Assembly (NCBI GenBank): GCA_907164885.2 | Contig: OU015496.1 | Location: 186,829,281-186,893,280, forward strand | Length of the DNA: 64,000 nucleotides | Source: Dolomedes plantarius | Lineage: Eukaryota > Arthropoda > Arachnida > Araneae > Dolomedidae | Reading direction: 5' to 3' | The notes under the pieces: generated by a model | Told to the model about the DNA's origin: nothing | What the model saw: the letters and a program-made list of their open reading frames with translations, nothing else | The model's database searches: none | Program-made: the position numbers and the translations under genes | Shown: positions 10,999-22,888 of the stretch, piece by piece | How positions within the stretch are numbered: the first letter of the stretch is position 1 | Layout of the letters: each line of letters starts with the position of its first letter

Positions 10999-11422
10999 GT
11001 CAGGCGCCCCTGTATATCGCTTAGTTTTGCGGCGGTTTCCCGTACTTTTCGCGGCTATAGACGAACGGTCATCATTTCAGCTACCCACGGAGGGCGTCTT
11101 CATCACGATGGGGCGAACGCCGGCTAGTCGGGCTGATTCTTAGGCCTGACCAGGGGGGCAGCGCCAACTAGTCTTCCGCATTGTGACCGGCGTCTCGATA
11201 GACAGTGAAACGAGGTGGGGGTGTTTTCCGCCATACTGTAGTCTAGGCGTCAGTTGGTTTCAGCTAGATATATGAAAGCGAACTTACACAGCAGTAGCCC
11301 AGAGGCTTGCTTTCCCCTGGTAATTAAATGTGGCCCCCACAGCTCCTCGGAATAAGTTTTCTAAGAAAGAGAGTTTTGGTTCGGGTGATCTATTCTCAGG
11401 AAAGGGAATCTACGTCGTTACA
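10700..11422 (-). mobile_element. possible solo LTR
   Basis: The stretch starts TGTAACGTCCTCGTAG and ends CTACGTCGTTACA, so it has TG...CA ends with inverted termini as in LTRs. The interior is GC-richer and pyrimidine-rich (a CT run near 10965-10990). No 5-bp TSD was found, and orientation is guessed from an A/T-rich block near the left end resembling the LTR at 36100. Confidence 0.35.
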
Positions 11423-12060
11423 CCTTTCTAGAAGAGTCTCCCAAAGGGATTCGACTTCGTACAACATCCTACAGCTTGCTCGTGCACAAATTCATAATTA
11501 AGAATCGCTTCTGGTTAATACTTTGTAATAATATTGAAGTTCCTATATTTTGTGGAAGTCCAGTCACCATTATATTTTACCCTAGCAATGTCATACACGC
11601 GTATGATAAACCACCTGGAAAGATTTGTCTGAGTTTTCCCGTCGAGTATTATTAGTTAGGTGGTACATCAGTCGACATAGCAAGTCTTCAACTCCCATGT
11701 TTAGCTCCCCCAGTTTAGCTCAGAGCTTTACTCTCAGCATTTTTGTAGCCACAAATCAGTAAAAGCAGAGTTTTCTATTGTTTGTCGTATTAGATGCAAC
11801 ACTATGGTTTTTCAAAAATCTTTTTAATTCATTTTTTTAATATATAACTTTGTAACGATAACCACAAAAAATAACTAAAGAATAATTTAAAATTTTTAAA
11901 GGTAAGCGATCTTTTATCGAACGTCTACCTTCCCATGCAATAAACAGAATTCAAACATGTATATTTGCTTATGTATGATTAGAAAAATACTGCGAGGGAA
12001 ATTTTCCGTAGCTGAAAATTATGCTTGTAAATTTGTGACGTCAACTTATGCGCTGCTTAA

Positions 12061-12474
12061 GGCTGCTGTGTACTAACCCTATTGGATTCTCTCACCCAAT
12101 GTTAACCTATGGAGAAAATGTGTCTACTATTTATAGCTACATAAATGCTGATAATCGAATAAAACTGGTATTTTCAGATAGCCTGAACTTTTCTGAACCT
12201 TGCAACAGGATTCATTTTATAAATTTCGTCCACCAAAGGAATTTAGGAGTATTTAAAACACACTAGATTAGATTTCCCCCCGAATAATTTGTAGTTAAAA
12301 ACATCATTTGTATTTTTTTAAAACGAAAAATGCCCCGTGGTGTAAAATTTCTTTCTCTATTACGGAGTACAATTAAAAAAGAAAAGAAAATGCAAGCCGG
12401 CAATCGTTGGACACATTTTCTCTCCAGGTTAACACTGAGGTGATCTAATCCAATAGGGTTAGTACACAGCAGCC
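12061..12474. mobile_element. TTAA-flanked element, GGCTGCTATGTAC family, copy 2
   Basis: TTAA at 12057-12060 and 12475-12478 flanks TIRs GGCTGCTGTGTACTAACCC and its near-perfect complement. The TIR runs about 60 bp, into ATGTTAACCTATGGAGAAAA and its diverged inverse. It is non-coding and related to 8604-9157. Confidence 0.8.
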
Positions 12475-12849
12475 TTAAATGTTAAAGTGTAAGATCTTTT
12501 CACCCTGTATTAATATCGTGTGACTGAGCTGATGTGTAAATAAATATTTTTATATTCACCAAATCGCCTTGTTGGATCTAATCTTATCTCTTCTCCTTTT
12601 AGCCTAAAGTTAATGATTGATACTTTTAGAACCTCCTAACCTTCCGGACAAACTACACTTTCAATTTTATTGTCTTATTAAGAATACCAATAATATGAGA
12701 ATAATATCCTTTAATTTAATGAAATGCAGTACTGTATTTTAAATTTTACAAAAATATATATTTCATTCCTTTAAAATAGATTTTGGATAAAACTCTGGTA
12801 GACATCACAGTGGCAATAAAGACAATTATTTAAAGCAATACTTCATGTA

Positions 12850-13177
12850 CAGACGAACCCCGCTATAACGAACCTCAAGGGACCAAAGGTTTTGTTCGCT
12901 TTATCCGGTGGTTCGCTATACCCGAACCGTTAAGAAAAATGCTAGAATTCACAAAATGTATAACTCATTAGTTGCAAAGTGTATTCAATAATGATTTATT
13001 AAAAAAATGATAAAGTCTATTAAAACTACCTTTAATGAATTAAATCGATTACATTAAACTGACACAACACTAATTAAATTACGTACGATAATGTAGGAAA
13101 ACGGCGGGACCAAAATTTTGGTTCGTTTTATCCGTGAGTTCGTTATATACCAGGTTCGCTATAACGGGGTCCGACTG
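12850..13177. mobile_element. Tc1/mariner-type MITE, family A, copy 1
   Basis: The TIRs are CAGACGAACCCCGCTATAAC on the left and, on the minus strand, CAGTCGGACCCCGTTATAGC on the right. TA precedes the left end; the right flank reads TG, one change from TA. A second copy with intact TA flanks is at 45230-45563. Confidence 0.7.
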
Positions 13178-14025
13178 TGTTTAAAAACTATATCTGAAAA
13201 ATCAACTGATTAACCATAATATTTATCATCAAACTATACAGCAATATATTCAACATCCGCAGAATAATCTTCAACTGGAAAATCATCGAAATCCTTACTT
13301 GTTCATCTTACTAACGCTGGCCATGTCTTCAAGACCCCCTTGATGATCGAGGCCGATGAGGCAGAAGCCATACGATTTTATTTACTACACCATTGTAGCC
13401 CTCCCTACTCTCACAACCTCATAACTTCATTTTTCTATGAAAACCCCAGTCGGCACTCAGGTGATTATCCTCTAAATTCATCAGCACTTCAAGGCGATTT
13501 CTGGCTAAAACTGGATGATTTCTATCTAATCATTCTCTTTGTTGACAAGCAGTTTCTCTTTTCGATCTATCGACATGCATCGTTTGTTAATCGCGGGAAA
13601 TTCCGAGCGTTGCCCGTTCTGTGGAAAGCATCCACTCGCGACTCAGTTTGTGACTCCTGATTTCTGAAACGTTAGGTTAAAGGAATTAATTAGGCGGGAC
13701 GTAAATTCTCCTCTTCGATGATGTGGGCGTCTTACTGCTATTTTAAGTTGACTTCCCGTGATAAGTTTCATTCCGCAGTATAATACTAGTTTACCATTCA
13801 ATGGGTTGTGAAGAATGCAAGATCATTTCAATATAACTTGCAATGAAGGTTCATTTTTCAAGATAACTGCATTAACCGTTTCAATCTATTCTTGTTATCT
13901 CGAATTCAAAGAACGAAATTAAATTGGTTGATATGATATCTTTAAAAAATGATAGCGAACATTTTCTTTTCTCAAGCTTTAAGACCTGAAGAAAAGTATA
14001 CTGAATATGGTATCTTTTATAAAAT

Positions 14026-14029
<4 letters not shown>
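13178..14029. other. unassigned sequence
   Basis: An open stretch of about 100 codons on the plus strand (13340-13660) starts with TTG and shows no family features. On the minus strand a CAA|GTAAGG donor-like site lies near 13297. Nothing firm can be called. Confidence 0.4.
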
Positions 14030-14116
<87 letters not shown>

Positions 14117-14120
14117 TATA
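14030..14120. repeat. (TA)n microsatellite
   Basis: About 45 TA units run almost uninterrupted, with one CA near the end. Apparent Tyr-Ile reading frames here are artefacts. Confidence 0.95.
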
Positions 14121-14424
14121 ACAAGAAAACGCGTCTTCCTAAATTACTTTTAAAGCATATTCTCTTTTTAATAAAGTACAATCCCTTTTTCAAATTGTAA
14201 CCTAAAAGTAATGTAATTTTTAATTTATATTAGCCCTGCAGATTATTAAGCAGGCATGTGAAATATCTGAACTCAATAACATCCACACATACAGTGGAGT
14301 CCAATTAATCCAAAACTCCGCTTAATCCGAAACCAAAAATGAAAAATAACTAAGGTTACAATAAAACCACAGTGATACTAAGTAATATAAAGTATATTTC
14401 TGAAAATTACAAGAAAATTGAAAG

Positions 14425-14589
14425 TTAGACAGTGTACTGAACTAATTATTACTGAACTACATTGGTGTGAAAAAATATGTTAGACAGTGTACTGAACTAA
14501 TTATTACTGAACTACATTGGTGTGAAAAAATCTGTTAGACAGTGTACTGAACTAATTATTACTGAACTAGATTGGTGTGAAAAAATCTG
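14425..14589. repeat. three tandem copies of a 55-bp unit
   Basis: Units start at 14425, 14480 and 14535 with TTAGACAGTGTACTGAACTA and differ by a few bases. They lie in the 3' non-coding part of the Tigger remnant. Confidence 0.9.
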
Positions 14590-14801
14590 TTAAATTTTTT
14601 TTGTCGAAGAGAATAATTCCCCTCCCTTGAAGTTAAATTACGCCAACGCGTCAGAAAAATGGTGTCCGATCTGGTCGCGGCGGAGTGTTGCTCTACATCA
14701 AATGCAGCCGCGGCGTCTGAATGGGATACCCTCTGCTCGCTGTCACCGTCTGCTTCACCTTCACTCTCGTCTGAGACGTTGACAAGTTCTTTCAAAACCA
14801 T
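14559..14801 (-). pseudogene. C-terminal end of a Tigger (pogo) transposase
   Basis: The 80-codon frame contains an acidic patch (SDESEGEADGDSEQ), the motif RVSHSDAAAAF and a basic tail LRQKKFNRFF. This order, acidic linker then VSH-x-A and a final Q-K-K-x-x-x-FF, is what I know from the C-terminus of Tigger/jerky-like DDE transposases. The DNA-binding and catalytic domains are absent. It reads toward the CAGTGGAGTCC terminus at 14292, as expected for a gene running to its own 3' end. The fragment cannot be active. Confidence 0.6.
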
Positions 14802-14831
14802 TTCGACAATCTCCTAATCGTCTAAAGTCTA

Positions 14832-15009
14832 AGGGCCTGTTCACATAGGAGTCCGTTGCGGAGTGTTAAAGTATTGAAATATATTTAACCAATGACAAAC
14901 CTCCAAACGATTAGCAATGAAATTTTTAACGCCTATGATTGGTTTATTTTCGTCTCAACGTCATCTTTTCCTTAACGCTACGCAACGGACTCCTATGTGA
15001 ACAGGCCCT
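14832..15009. mobile_element. 178-bp MITE with long TIRs, TA target
   Basis: AGGGCCTGTTCACATAGGAG on the left is matched exactly by its complement on the right, and the perfect match runs to about 28 bp. TA lies on both sides (14830-14831 and 15010-15011). It is non-coding; the superfamily is not settled. Confidence 0.8.
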
Positions 15010-17559
15010 TACTCTCTACTGAACGAACAACTTAGACGCTACTGTACTGTACTAGGCAGCGTTCCGCTCTCTTATCACTCATTTCGTACATGCCCTGTAC
15101 ATGCATCGTGATAAAATATACGCATCATGTGAAAGGGCATTTAAGCCACAATAATACAATGTGTCCTTGCACTTTGGTCCGGTACAACGAAAATTACGCT
15201 GATTTTGAAAAAAATTTCAGGTTGTGGACTTCAGATATTTAGCTTAGCAGAATATGCTAAAAATCTTCCCAGTGTTTCCCCTTGAGTCTCAAAGCAAGTC
15301 CAATAAATCTTGCAGATGGGAAATTTGAGCCAATCCAGATGACTGTTTTCTGAAAGCAATCTGCCGTGCGCTTCGGCCAAATTTCGACTTAATTCGATCC
15401 GCAGCCCGTGCTAATAATAGCCGGCAATTATACAACATCCGTCGGAGAGATAGATGCTGGAGGATCTTTTTTAATCGCGAGTGGCGTTATCTGTCGGATT
15501 TTTTGAAAAAAAATATAAACTCGCGCGTTCACATCCGTTGGCAAGAGACACAACTTTGCGGTTGGAGAAACAGGCCCTCGAGTTGGGCTGGAGAAGCAAG
15601 CTGGTGTTATGATTCAGGAGAGTTGATCTGCGTCCGATTTATGGTTGTTTGGGAAGTGGCGAAGATATAGAAGGGACTGGATCTCTATGAAAGGAGAGTA
15701 TTGGGCCGACAAGAGAGAGTATCTTTTTTTTTTCTTCAACCCTCAATGTGCCCACGAGCTTAAAAGTGTCTTATTTATGGAGGCCTGTTTCCTGTATGGA
15801 TCTTCTCGCTTAAGGATTTCGCTGCGGGTTATCTGTTATGCTTACGCTGTTCAGTGTGGAATTTTTTTTTCTTTCACCATCGCAACGTTTATGTAGCGCC
15901 CTTCTCGTGATATTTGCCAATTAGGGTACTGCAGCATCTGTTACATTAGCCGAAGATGCTACGATTATATTTCATACTATTATTAGAAATTAGATTTCAA
16001 CAGGCGTTGAGGCAGCTAAATTTTTGTTCGATGAAGCCGTAGCAACATGTACTGTGAACTTCTGACTCAATGGTTTTGTTGGTTTCTGAAATATTTTTTA
16101 TCTGAATAAATTGGCAACACTGTTTTCCTAATGAAAACGATTTTTATTCCATTTGTAAAAATGAGACGGTGAGAAATGGAATAAAATAAGTTCTTGTGTA
16201 ATAGTCATGTTCTGTGCAGTGATTTGAGTCTTTTTATAGTGTAAACTTCGACGAATTTTTATTTAATACCTTGATAGTATTGTTGTAACCCTAATGAGTT
16301 ACAAAGCTATATGTAAAACTTAGACATATACTTATAAAAAACAGAAGCCATTTTTTCGCAAGAAAAGAGGGTGAAAAAGGGAAGACGGTATTATACTCTT
16401 ATACCCTACCCAAAATGCAATACCTATGTACACGAGTAATGCGTTTCAATTTCCTCATCAAACAGTTCGTACCTCTCTCTTTTAGATGATCTTAAAATTG
16501 TTAAATTGTGCATCTAATTTCTCAATTTCTTCTAGGCTCAGTTTTATAATACCTTTAAAAATATTTATCGATTTATTGAAAAATATTTAGCAACTAAATT
16601 AGACTCTTTTCACCCTTGAGACTTTAAGACCGGAGCGAGAGGCCCCAAAAAGTTGCCTGGCTAGTTTTTTCATGTTTTATTCGCCAAATCTTACCTTTGC
16701 TAGGTAACTGTTGGAAGGCATATGAAATTTTTGTGTACAAACACTAGTTATTTTACTCCCACCTACGGAAGTTTTGCGACCGCGATCACACATTCTCCTT
16801 TTCTTTTTAGAACATGTAGCCATTAAACATGGTGAGAATAAAAATGAAACATTCTTTTTAAAAAAAAATTGGAATTATTTAAACTTCTGTTAAATATTTT
16901 TTGGATTTTTTAATAATTCAAACTCCTAGGCAATTTTAGATGTGTAATAAAGCACTTATCATTAATAATCAGGCCTGATATGAGCGCTGTAGGGAATTCT
17001 GTTGCTCTCTAGTACCGGGCCTAGACTCCGATAAGAACACGGTGAAAGACCTGACAGCCCAGAAAAAATATTTTTCGCCTCGGCTATCAAGGTTCTAAGA
17101 AAGTGTTTTGATAAACCCTCGATGATTTTATCAAAATGATAACGTGCCCATCAAATGAGAACACGAGAAGCATACAATATTTACAACCTTTATATACAAT
17201 TATTATACAATTGTATGCATATTATTCTAAGGCTACTATCCAGTCTTAAATCGAGAGATTAACACTCAACAATTATCACCTGGGCAACTTCCTTGAGTCG
17301 CCATCCAGAACCGAACAGCGTCTAACCTCTCTCACAGAGAAATAGCTTCAATACCCTAGGGGGAGCTCCCCCACACTGGAACCCCCATGGGGTCTAGGGG
17401 ATGGGATGACCTTGGTTAAAAATCAATAAGATTTAATTATTCAGTTCAGCCTTTCTCCTCCTCTTACATCAGCATCTTCAAGTCTGATCTGCAAGGTAAA
17501 TGTTGAACATTACACTTAATAATACAAGTTTATTGCAGTACATTCTATTGTATTGCGTT
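15010..17559. other. 2.5 kb without recognised genes or element ends
   Basis: The part 15200-15900 is less AT-rich and looks single-copy in this window. No exon could be supported. The strongest local feature is an imperfect palindrome near 17357-17400 (CTAGGGGGAGCTCCCCC and a nearby GGGGTCTAGGGG). Confidence 0.5.
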
Positions 17560-17761
17560 TATATACAATGTTTATAATTTATAAACACATTTCTATTATT
17601 TAAAAACATGTAACAAAAAATTGCGGTGTTTTGGGGGAGCCCGGAACGAATTAATAGCATTTACATTCATTTCAATGGGGAAAATTGATTTGAGATACGA
17701 GTATTTTGAGTTACGAGCTCCGTCGTGGAACGAATTAAACTCGTAAGTCGAGGCACCACTG
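17560..17761 (-). mobile_element. right-hand end of a Tigger-like MITE
   Basis: Read on the minus strand the end is CAGTGGTGCCTCGACTTACG, followed by a series of ACGAG/CTCGTA words and ATTCGTTCC, with TA after it. This terminus type is widespread among Tigger-like elements. The opposite end was not found. Confidence 0.6.
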
Positions 17762-18881
17762 TATTATGATTTTTTGAAATTGAATAACAATAGAATTGAT
17801 ATTTGAGTAGTATTCAAAAGTTATAAAATGAGAAAATTTTATAATATATATGTATCTAATTTTATGATATAAATAAAATGAGATAAAAAGTAGCATCGAA
17901 TTTTTGTTATGGATCATAGCATTGTTAAAACCCATGTTAAGGCTAAAGACATAATCGGAATCTTCAGTTTCGAAGTTTCAAAAAGCGGAAAAAAAAACCA
18001 ACTTTCTTAAAAAAGTTTTCTACAATTTTCTGATTTTTAACTAAACTTCTAATAACGTTTTAATTTATTTCAAGTTCGCTTATGAGTTGTTCAGTCCCGT
18101 CACAATTTAAGAGTTTTTACATGCATTTACCTTATCACTCAGAATGTGCTCCAGTGCAGGGAAACAACTTAAAACTGCTAAAGACAGCAAGTTAAAAACA
18201 ATTGATATGAAATTCTGTGTTAGGCTTCTCAGATAGCTTGTACGTCGATGGGATACAAACTCAACGAGTGCTTCACGTGAGAACTCAACGCGATTGCCAT
18301 AAATTTTTTTACGATTTCACTATTTCACGCTTTTATTTCCCCCCGAAATTTCGCAGGAGATTGACAGGAAATGATGTGGCAGAACAATGTGATAGACCAT
18401 TAGCACGATGAGTGGAAAGCGTGCTCCTGCCAACCCACTCGTACGGCATATGACGAGACGGCCCGGAATGAATCATATTTTTAAGTTCTGTCTATCCGAA
18501 GGGTCGATCCAGAGGGAGGTAATTTAACTGGCATGCCAGCAGAGGAATCACGGTTGTCTGAGCAAATGAAGCTCTCCCTCGCCCAGTCTTCACGTGGAAC
18601 ACGGGAGGGGCACCACCTCACATGGGAGAGCCTGACAACGTTTAAGGGAGGGGGTGGGGGACTCTTTCCGTGCGCTCTGGGATAAAGACGGATCATTTCC
18701 ACGCTTGGAGAACAGATGTCGGGGAGGACTTGTTTACAGCATTTCGGGAACGGGCTTCGTTGTCCCAAGAAGTTAATAAAAAAAATATTTATTTTATAAA
18801 ACATGTAGAGAAATATAATAAACGTAATAATATAATGTAATACACATATTGTAAAATAATACCCGTGTAATAGTGTGTGTG

Positions 18882-18883
<2 letters not shown>
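17762..18883. other. unassigned sequence
   Basis: AT-rich to about 18200, then a GC-richer, apparently single-copy stretch (18200-18780). Reading frames here are short and have no family features. Confidence 0.45.

Positions 18884-18940
<57 letters not shown>
18884..18940. repeat. (TA)n microsatellite
   Basis: About 28 TA units end exactly where the family-B element at 18943 begins. Confidence 0.95.
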
Positions 18941-18942
<2 letters not shown>

Positions 18943-18944
<2 letters not shown>

Positions 18945-19898
18945 GTAACCACCGCTTATAGTGATCAGTGGTTATAAGAATCAATATCGCAAAAACAAAA
19001 ACAAAAGTATTATTTACATGTTAAAATTTTCGCTTTAAAGAATCAATCCACCGGTTTTAAGAATCAGTTTACAGTCTTCTCTTTCCTTTCATTTTTCCAA
19101 AAAAGCCCCTTAAACCCTCAAAAGGCACGAAGTTCTTTCTTTATTTTTGTTAATGAAAGAGTGATAAGATGGGATGGAATACAGTCGTAAAATGCATCCC
19201 TTTCTTTGTTAGACATAACATAATAGTTTCCCCTTAAACGATTTAGATAAACACTGTTCTATTAGCTTGATCCAGGGGCATTCTACCCGTCCAGATCCAA
19301 TTTCACTTTTCTCCACTGACAAACAAAGACAGGGACTCTTATTTTTCCCACCTCCCGCATCCTGGTTGAGGCTTCCTGGACCCTGAAACACACAAATCTT
19401 CGGCGAAGTGTCCCCTATCACTTAGGCAAACGTGACATTATTAGGTTCAGCACGTTATCAAACCGTGAAACGTAAGCTAGAAGGTGAATCTTGATCTTAG
19501 ACTATTGGTATTGAAAGAGGTATAAACAGCCTCCTGAAAACTTCATTACATCAAGCTACCATAGAAAACTTTTTCTTGCACCCTTCCCGTAAATGAAATG
19601 TTAAACTGTTAAATAGGTATGTTGTACCAAATATTGGATTTTTTTTCTTCTATTACTATAATCATGTGTATCTACTTATAGGTCTAGAAATTAAGTTTTA
19701 TTTTTAAATTATAAAAAATAATTTTAATAAAAGATAATTAACGTAAATTAAAGAGTATTTTATGGTAAATTTTCTAATATATGTATATATAGGTGTGTCT
19801 GCCTGTTCAAAAACCTAAATTTCGGCTATAAGAATCAACCGCTTATAAGAATCAAAAACAGTAATAACAAACGTGATTCTTATAAGCGGAAATCACTG
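18943..19898. mobile_element. Tc1/mariner-type element, family B, copy 1 (956 bp)
   Basis: The left end CAGTAACCACCGCTTATAGT and the right end (minus strand) CAGTGATTTCCGCTTATAAG are flanked by TA. TTCTTATAAGCGG-type words repeat near both ends. A 70-codon frame at 19209-19421 (minus) is shared with copy 2 (35502-35714 plus) but matches no domain I know. Copies 2 and 3 are at 35026 and 45697. Confidence 0.75.
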
Positions 19899-19904
19899 TA
19901 TATA

Positions 19905-19983
19905 CTAGCTGAAAACCCGCACTTCGCTACGGAGTATATTGAAATTAAATGCAACGGTCAATGTATGCAATTAATGCCAAAAA

Positions 19984-20037
<54 letters not shown>

Positions 20038-20711
20038 AATAAATACGACGATCAATGTATACAATTGATGTAAAAAAACCAAAAAAATATATTTATAAAA
20101 AAAATCATAATAGATATTTTTATACACAAAATAATGTAGAAGAAAATATTCAAATTAAATCTAATAGGACATACTAAAGAATATAGTACAGTTTGAGGAA
20201 CATATCTTTTACTGTATTTTAATATTTTTTTGAAAATGTCCAATCGTCTACCGCATTAGCAAGGGAAAAAATATTTTTTTTTGTCTATTTAATTGTTATG
20301 GACGTGACGATAAATTTATTTAAAGTACCAGAAAAAGAAATCACGTGATCAGCATTTAATAAATTAAATTCTGAAATTTAATCTTTAAAAATTCACCAAA
20401 AATCAAAAAATGGAGGTAAAGATTCGAAAAAGATTTCATTTTAAAGGAAGTTTTATGATCTTTCTCGTGATATAAATTTCATAACCCTCAAATTATTATT
20501 TTAAATGCAAACTTTAAAGGACGTTACAAAAACAGCTTAAAAATTTAATTTTAAAAAATGGAATAATTTTTCAAAAATCTTTCTTAGTGCACCCCTACAC
20601 TATAAGAAGAATCGCCATGCAAAATTTCAGCCCTTTAGGTCCAGCGGTTTGGTCAGTGCGTTGTATGGCAGTTTGTCAGTCAGTCAGTTATGGAACAGTT
20701 ATATATATATA
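19905..20711 (-). mobile_element. Helitron family H1, abutting a second copy
   Basis: It begins with the CTAGCTGAAAACCCGC terminus (3' end, minus strand) and runs through the conserved interior to GGTCCAGCGGTTTGGTC and a CAGTCAGT repeat. The 5' TC terminus has merged into a short TA run where the next copy starts. A (TA)n tract of about 45 bp lies at 19991-20035. Confidence 0.75.
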
Positions 20712-21403
20712 CTAGCTGAAAACCCGCGCTTCGCTACGGAGTACATTCAAATTAAATACAACGGTCAACGTATGCAATTTATGCCAAAAAATAAATATAT
20801 ATATTTATAATAAATGCGATGATCAATGTATATAATTGATGTAAAATATATATCTATCTATATATGTATATTTATAAAAAAATCGTAAGGGATATGCATT
20901 TTTTTTTGGATAATATCCAATCGTCTGCTGCATTAGAAAGAGAAAAAAAAATTTTTTTTTGTCTATTCAGTTGTTACGCACGTGACGATAAATTTATTGA
21001 AAGTACCAGAAAAAGAAATCACGTGATCAGCATTTAATAAATTAAATTCTAAAAATTAATCTTTAAAAATTCACCAAAAATCAGGAAATGGAGGTAAAAA
21101 TTCGAAAAAAATTTCATTTTGAAAGAATTTTTATGATCTTTCTCGTGATATAAATTTTCTAACCCTCAATGTATTATTTTAAATGCAAACGTAAAAAAAG
21201 TTTAAAATACAGCTTAAAAATTTAATTTAAAAAAATCTAAGAAGAATTTTTGAAAAATCTCTCTTAGTGCACCCCTACACTATTAGAAGATTCGCCATGC
21301 AAAATTTCATCCCTTTAGGTCCAGCGGTTTGGTCTGTGCGTTGTATGTCCGTCAGTCAGTGAATGAATGGATGAATGAGTCAGTTACGGAACTGTTTTAT
21401 ATA

Positions 21404-22814
21404 CACTCATGGACAAAAAAATTAGCGCACCAAGAAGAAATCGTCAAAATGAAACGAAATTTTACATACGTAATGACTACTTTGATATAAGTAAATGATA
21501 AGAAAATCAAAGAAAAGGGATAATTTATTTCAGAGAAAAAGGCAAAAGAACGGAGGAGTTAATACTCCGTTGGACCCCCCTCAAGCGCGAATGCACGATG
21601 AGATACGATTAGGCATTGAGTCATACAAGTTCTGTATGATGTCTTGAGACATTTCGTTCCATATTTGCTGTAACCTTGCCTCTAGTTCGTTCAAACTCGT
21701 GGGATGCCCAACTCGTCGTCCCAAATGATCCCAGATATGCTCGATTGGAGACAAATCTGGGGATCGGGCAGGCCAAGGAAGGGTAGTAACAGTGCAGAGA
21801 CAGTCTTGTGACACCCTTGCCGTATGAGGCCGAGCATTGTCTTGTTGAAAAATGGATCCTGGGAGCCGTTGCATGAGTGGCAACACATGTGGTTGCAGGA
21901 TTTCATGAACATACCGCTGGGCTGTCATGGTGCCACGGAACAATACTAGGGGTGACCGTGTATTGTAGGCAATGGCACCCCATACCATCACACCAGCTAT
22001 GGGAGCGATGTGTCGCTGTACAGAAAAGGCAGGATTGAAGCGTTCACCACGGGCTCTCCACACACGAACACGATTGTCATCACTGCCGAGATTGAATCTG
22101 GATTCGTCGCTAAAGACGACCTGGTTCCATTCCGCTGCAGTCCAGTTTCGTCGTGCGCGGCAAAACTCCAAACGGAGACGTCGATAGGTGGGCGTCAAGG
22201 GCAGCACACGTAATGAGCGCCGCGATACCAACTGTCCTTCAGCCAGGCGCCTTCGTATGGTTCGAGAAGACACAGAGGCCCCTAGTGAAGGTGGTACCTG
22301 TGCCTGGATGGCTGCCGATGAAGCAGTTGGCTGTGCGCGTGCATTTCTTACGATGTGGCGGTCTTCTCGACGACTGGTCTGTCGAGGGCGTCCTGAGCCT
22401 GGTCTTCGTGTACATGACATCTCTCGGGTCCACTGGTCCCAACACCTCCTCACAACACAATCAGAGCGGCCTAATTGACGAGCTACTCGCCTAGCTGACC
22501 ACCCAGCTTCCATCATCCCGACGTTTCTCCAAATCTCAAACTGCGACAACTGCTTATATTGTCTTCGAACACGGCGTAATGGCATGTCTATCTCAGCTCT
22601 TCCTTTGTAAATTATTCAGCACACTCAAACAAGCTTTGGTTACCTGTTTTATACTCCACAGAGTACGATGTTCAACGCCCTCTACTGGCTATACGTAATG
22701 CGCAATCACGCTGCATTTCTAATCATTTGCATATCTCCCCGACATGTACCTTCATTGCAAGTTTCGTTACGATCCCGCAATTATTTCTTGGTGCGCTAAT
22801 TTTTTTGTCCATGA

Positions 22815-22817
<3 letters not shown>
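21404..22817 (-). mobile_element. nearly intact Tc1-like transposon, 1414 bp
   Basis: The first 33 bp, starting CACTCATGGACAAAAAAATT, are repeated perfectly inverted at the right end. TA duplications lie at 21402-21403 and 22818-22819. One long transposase frame fills the interior on the minus strand. The intact TIRs and open frame indicate recent activity. It sits inside a Helitron. Confidence 0.95.
21581..22585 (-). CDS. Tc1-like transposase, 334 aa
   Basis: It would cut and paste its own element in the nucleus, joining it at TA. The ATG at 22585 starts MPLRRVRRQY; residues 10-110 hold two helix-turn-helix-like DNA-binding parts with a GRPRQTSRREDR linker. The catalytic residues are Asp in VVFSDESRF, Asp in FQQDNARPHT and Glu in SPIEHIWD. 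The second Asp and the Glu are separated by 32 residues, not the 34 usual in Tc1. The frame ends ...SSCIRA then TGA, and the next in-frame codons read GGSNG, so the C-terminus may be a few residues short. The length is normal for the family. From memory it is close to transposases annotated in orb-weaver spiders. No frameshift is seen. Confidence 0.9.
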   Translation of the reverse strand: MPLRRVRRQYKQLSQFEIWRNVGMMEAGWSARRVARQLGRSDCVVRRCWDQWTREMSCTRRPGSGRPRQTSRREDRHIVRNARAQPTASSAAIQAQVPPSLGASVSSRTIRRRLAEGQLVSRRSLRVLPLTPTYRRLRLEFCRARRNWTAAEWNQVVFSDESRFNLGSDDNRVRVWRARGERFNPAFSVQRHIAPIAGVMVWGAIAYNTRSPLVLFRGTMTAQRYVHEILQPHVLPLMQRLPGSIFQQDNARPHTARVSQDCLCTVTTLPWPARSPDLSPIEHIWDHLGRRVGHPTSLNELEARLQQIWNEMSQDIIQNLYDSMPNRISSCIRA

Positions 22818-22877
<60 letters not shown>

Positions 22878-22888
22878 GGGGGGGTGTT
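22818..22888. repeat. (TA)n(TG)n microsatellite with G run
   Basis: TA units to about 22865 are followed by TG units and a run of G, directly after the Tc1 right end. Confidence 0.95.

Larger units (their letters stand above)
14292..14829 (-). mobile_element. Tigger/jerky-like element, 3' end only
   Basis: The left terminus CAGTGGAGTCCAATTAATCC preceded by TA is a pogo/Tigger-style end. The C-terminal coding of the transposase lies inside on the minus strand. The other half is missing; a MITE (14832-15009) sits at the break. Confidence 0.65.
20712..22817 (-). mobile_element. Helitron family H1 carrying a Tc1 insertion
   Basis: CTAG at 20712-20715 opens the copy and the shared interior continues to ACGGAACTGTTTTATA at 21403. 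There a Tc1 element inserted at a TA inside the Helitron's 5' terminal TATATATA; the remaining terminus merges with the (TA)n tract after 22818. Confidence 0.75.

Noticed and set aside
10652..11143. 163-codon open frame
   Set aside because: It overlaps a candidate LTR, includes a CT simple repeat (Ser-Leu run) and shows no domain.
13250..13340. exon on the minus strand ending at CAA|GTAAGG
   Set aside because: All three frames are closed or too short upstream, and no acceptor was identified.
21691..22494. several open frames overlapping the Tc1 transposase
   Set aside because: They are shadow frames of the 334-residue transposase.
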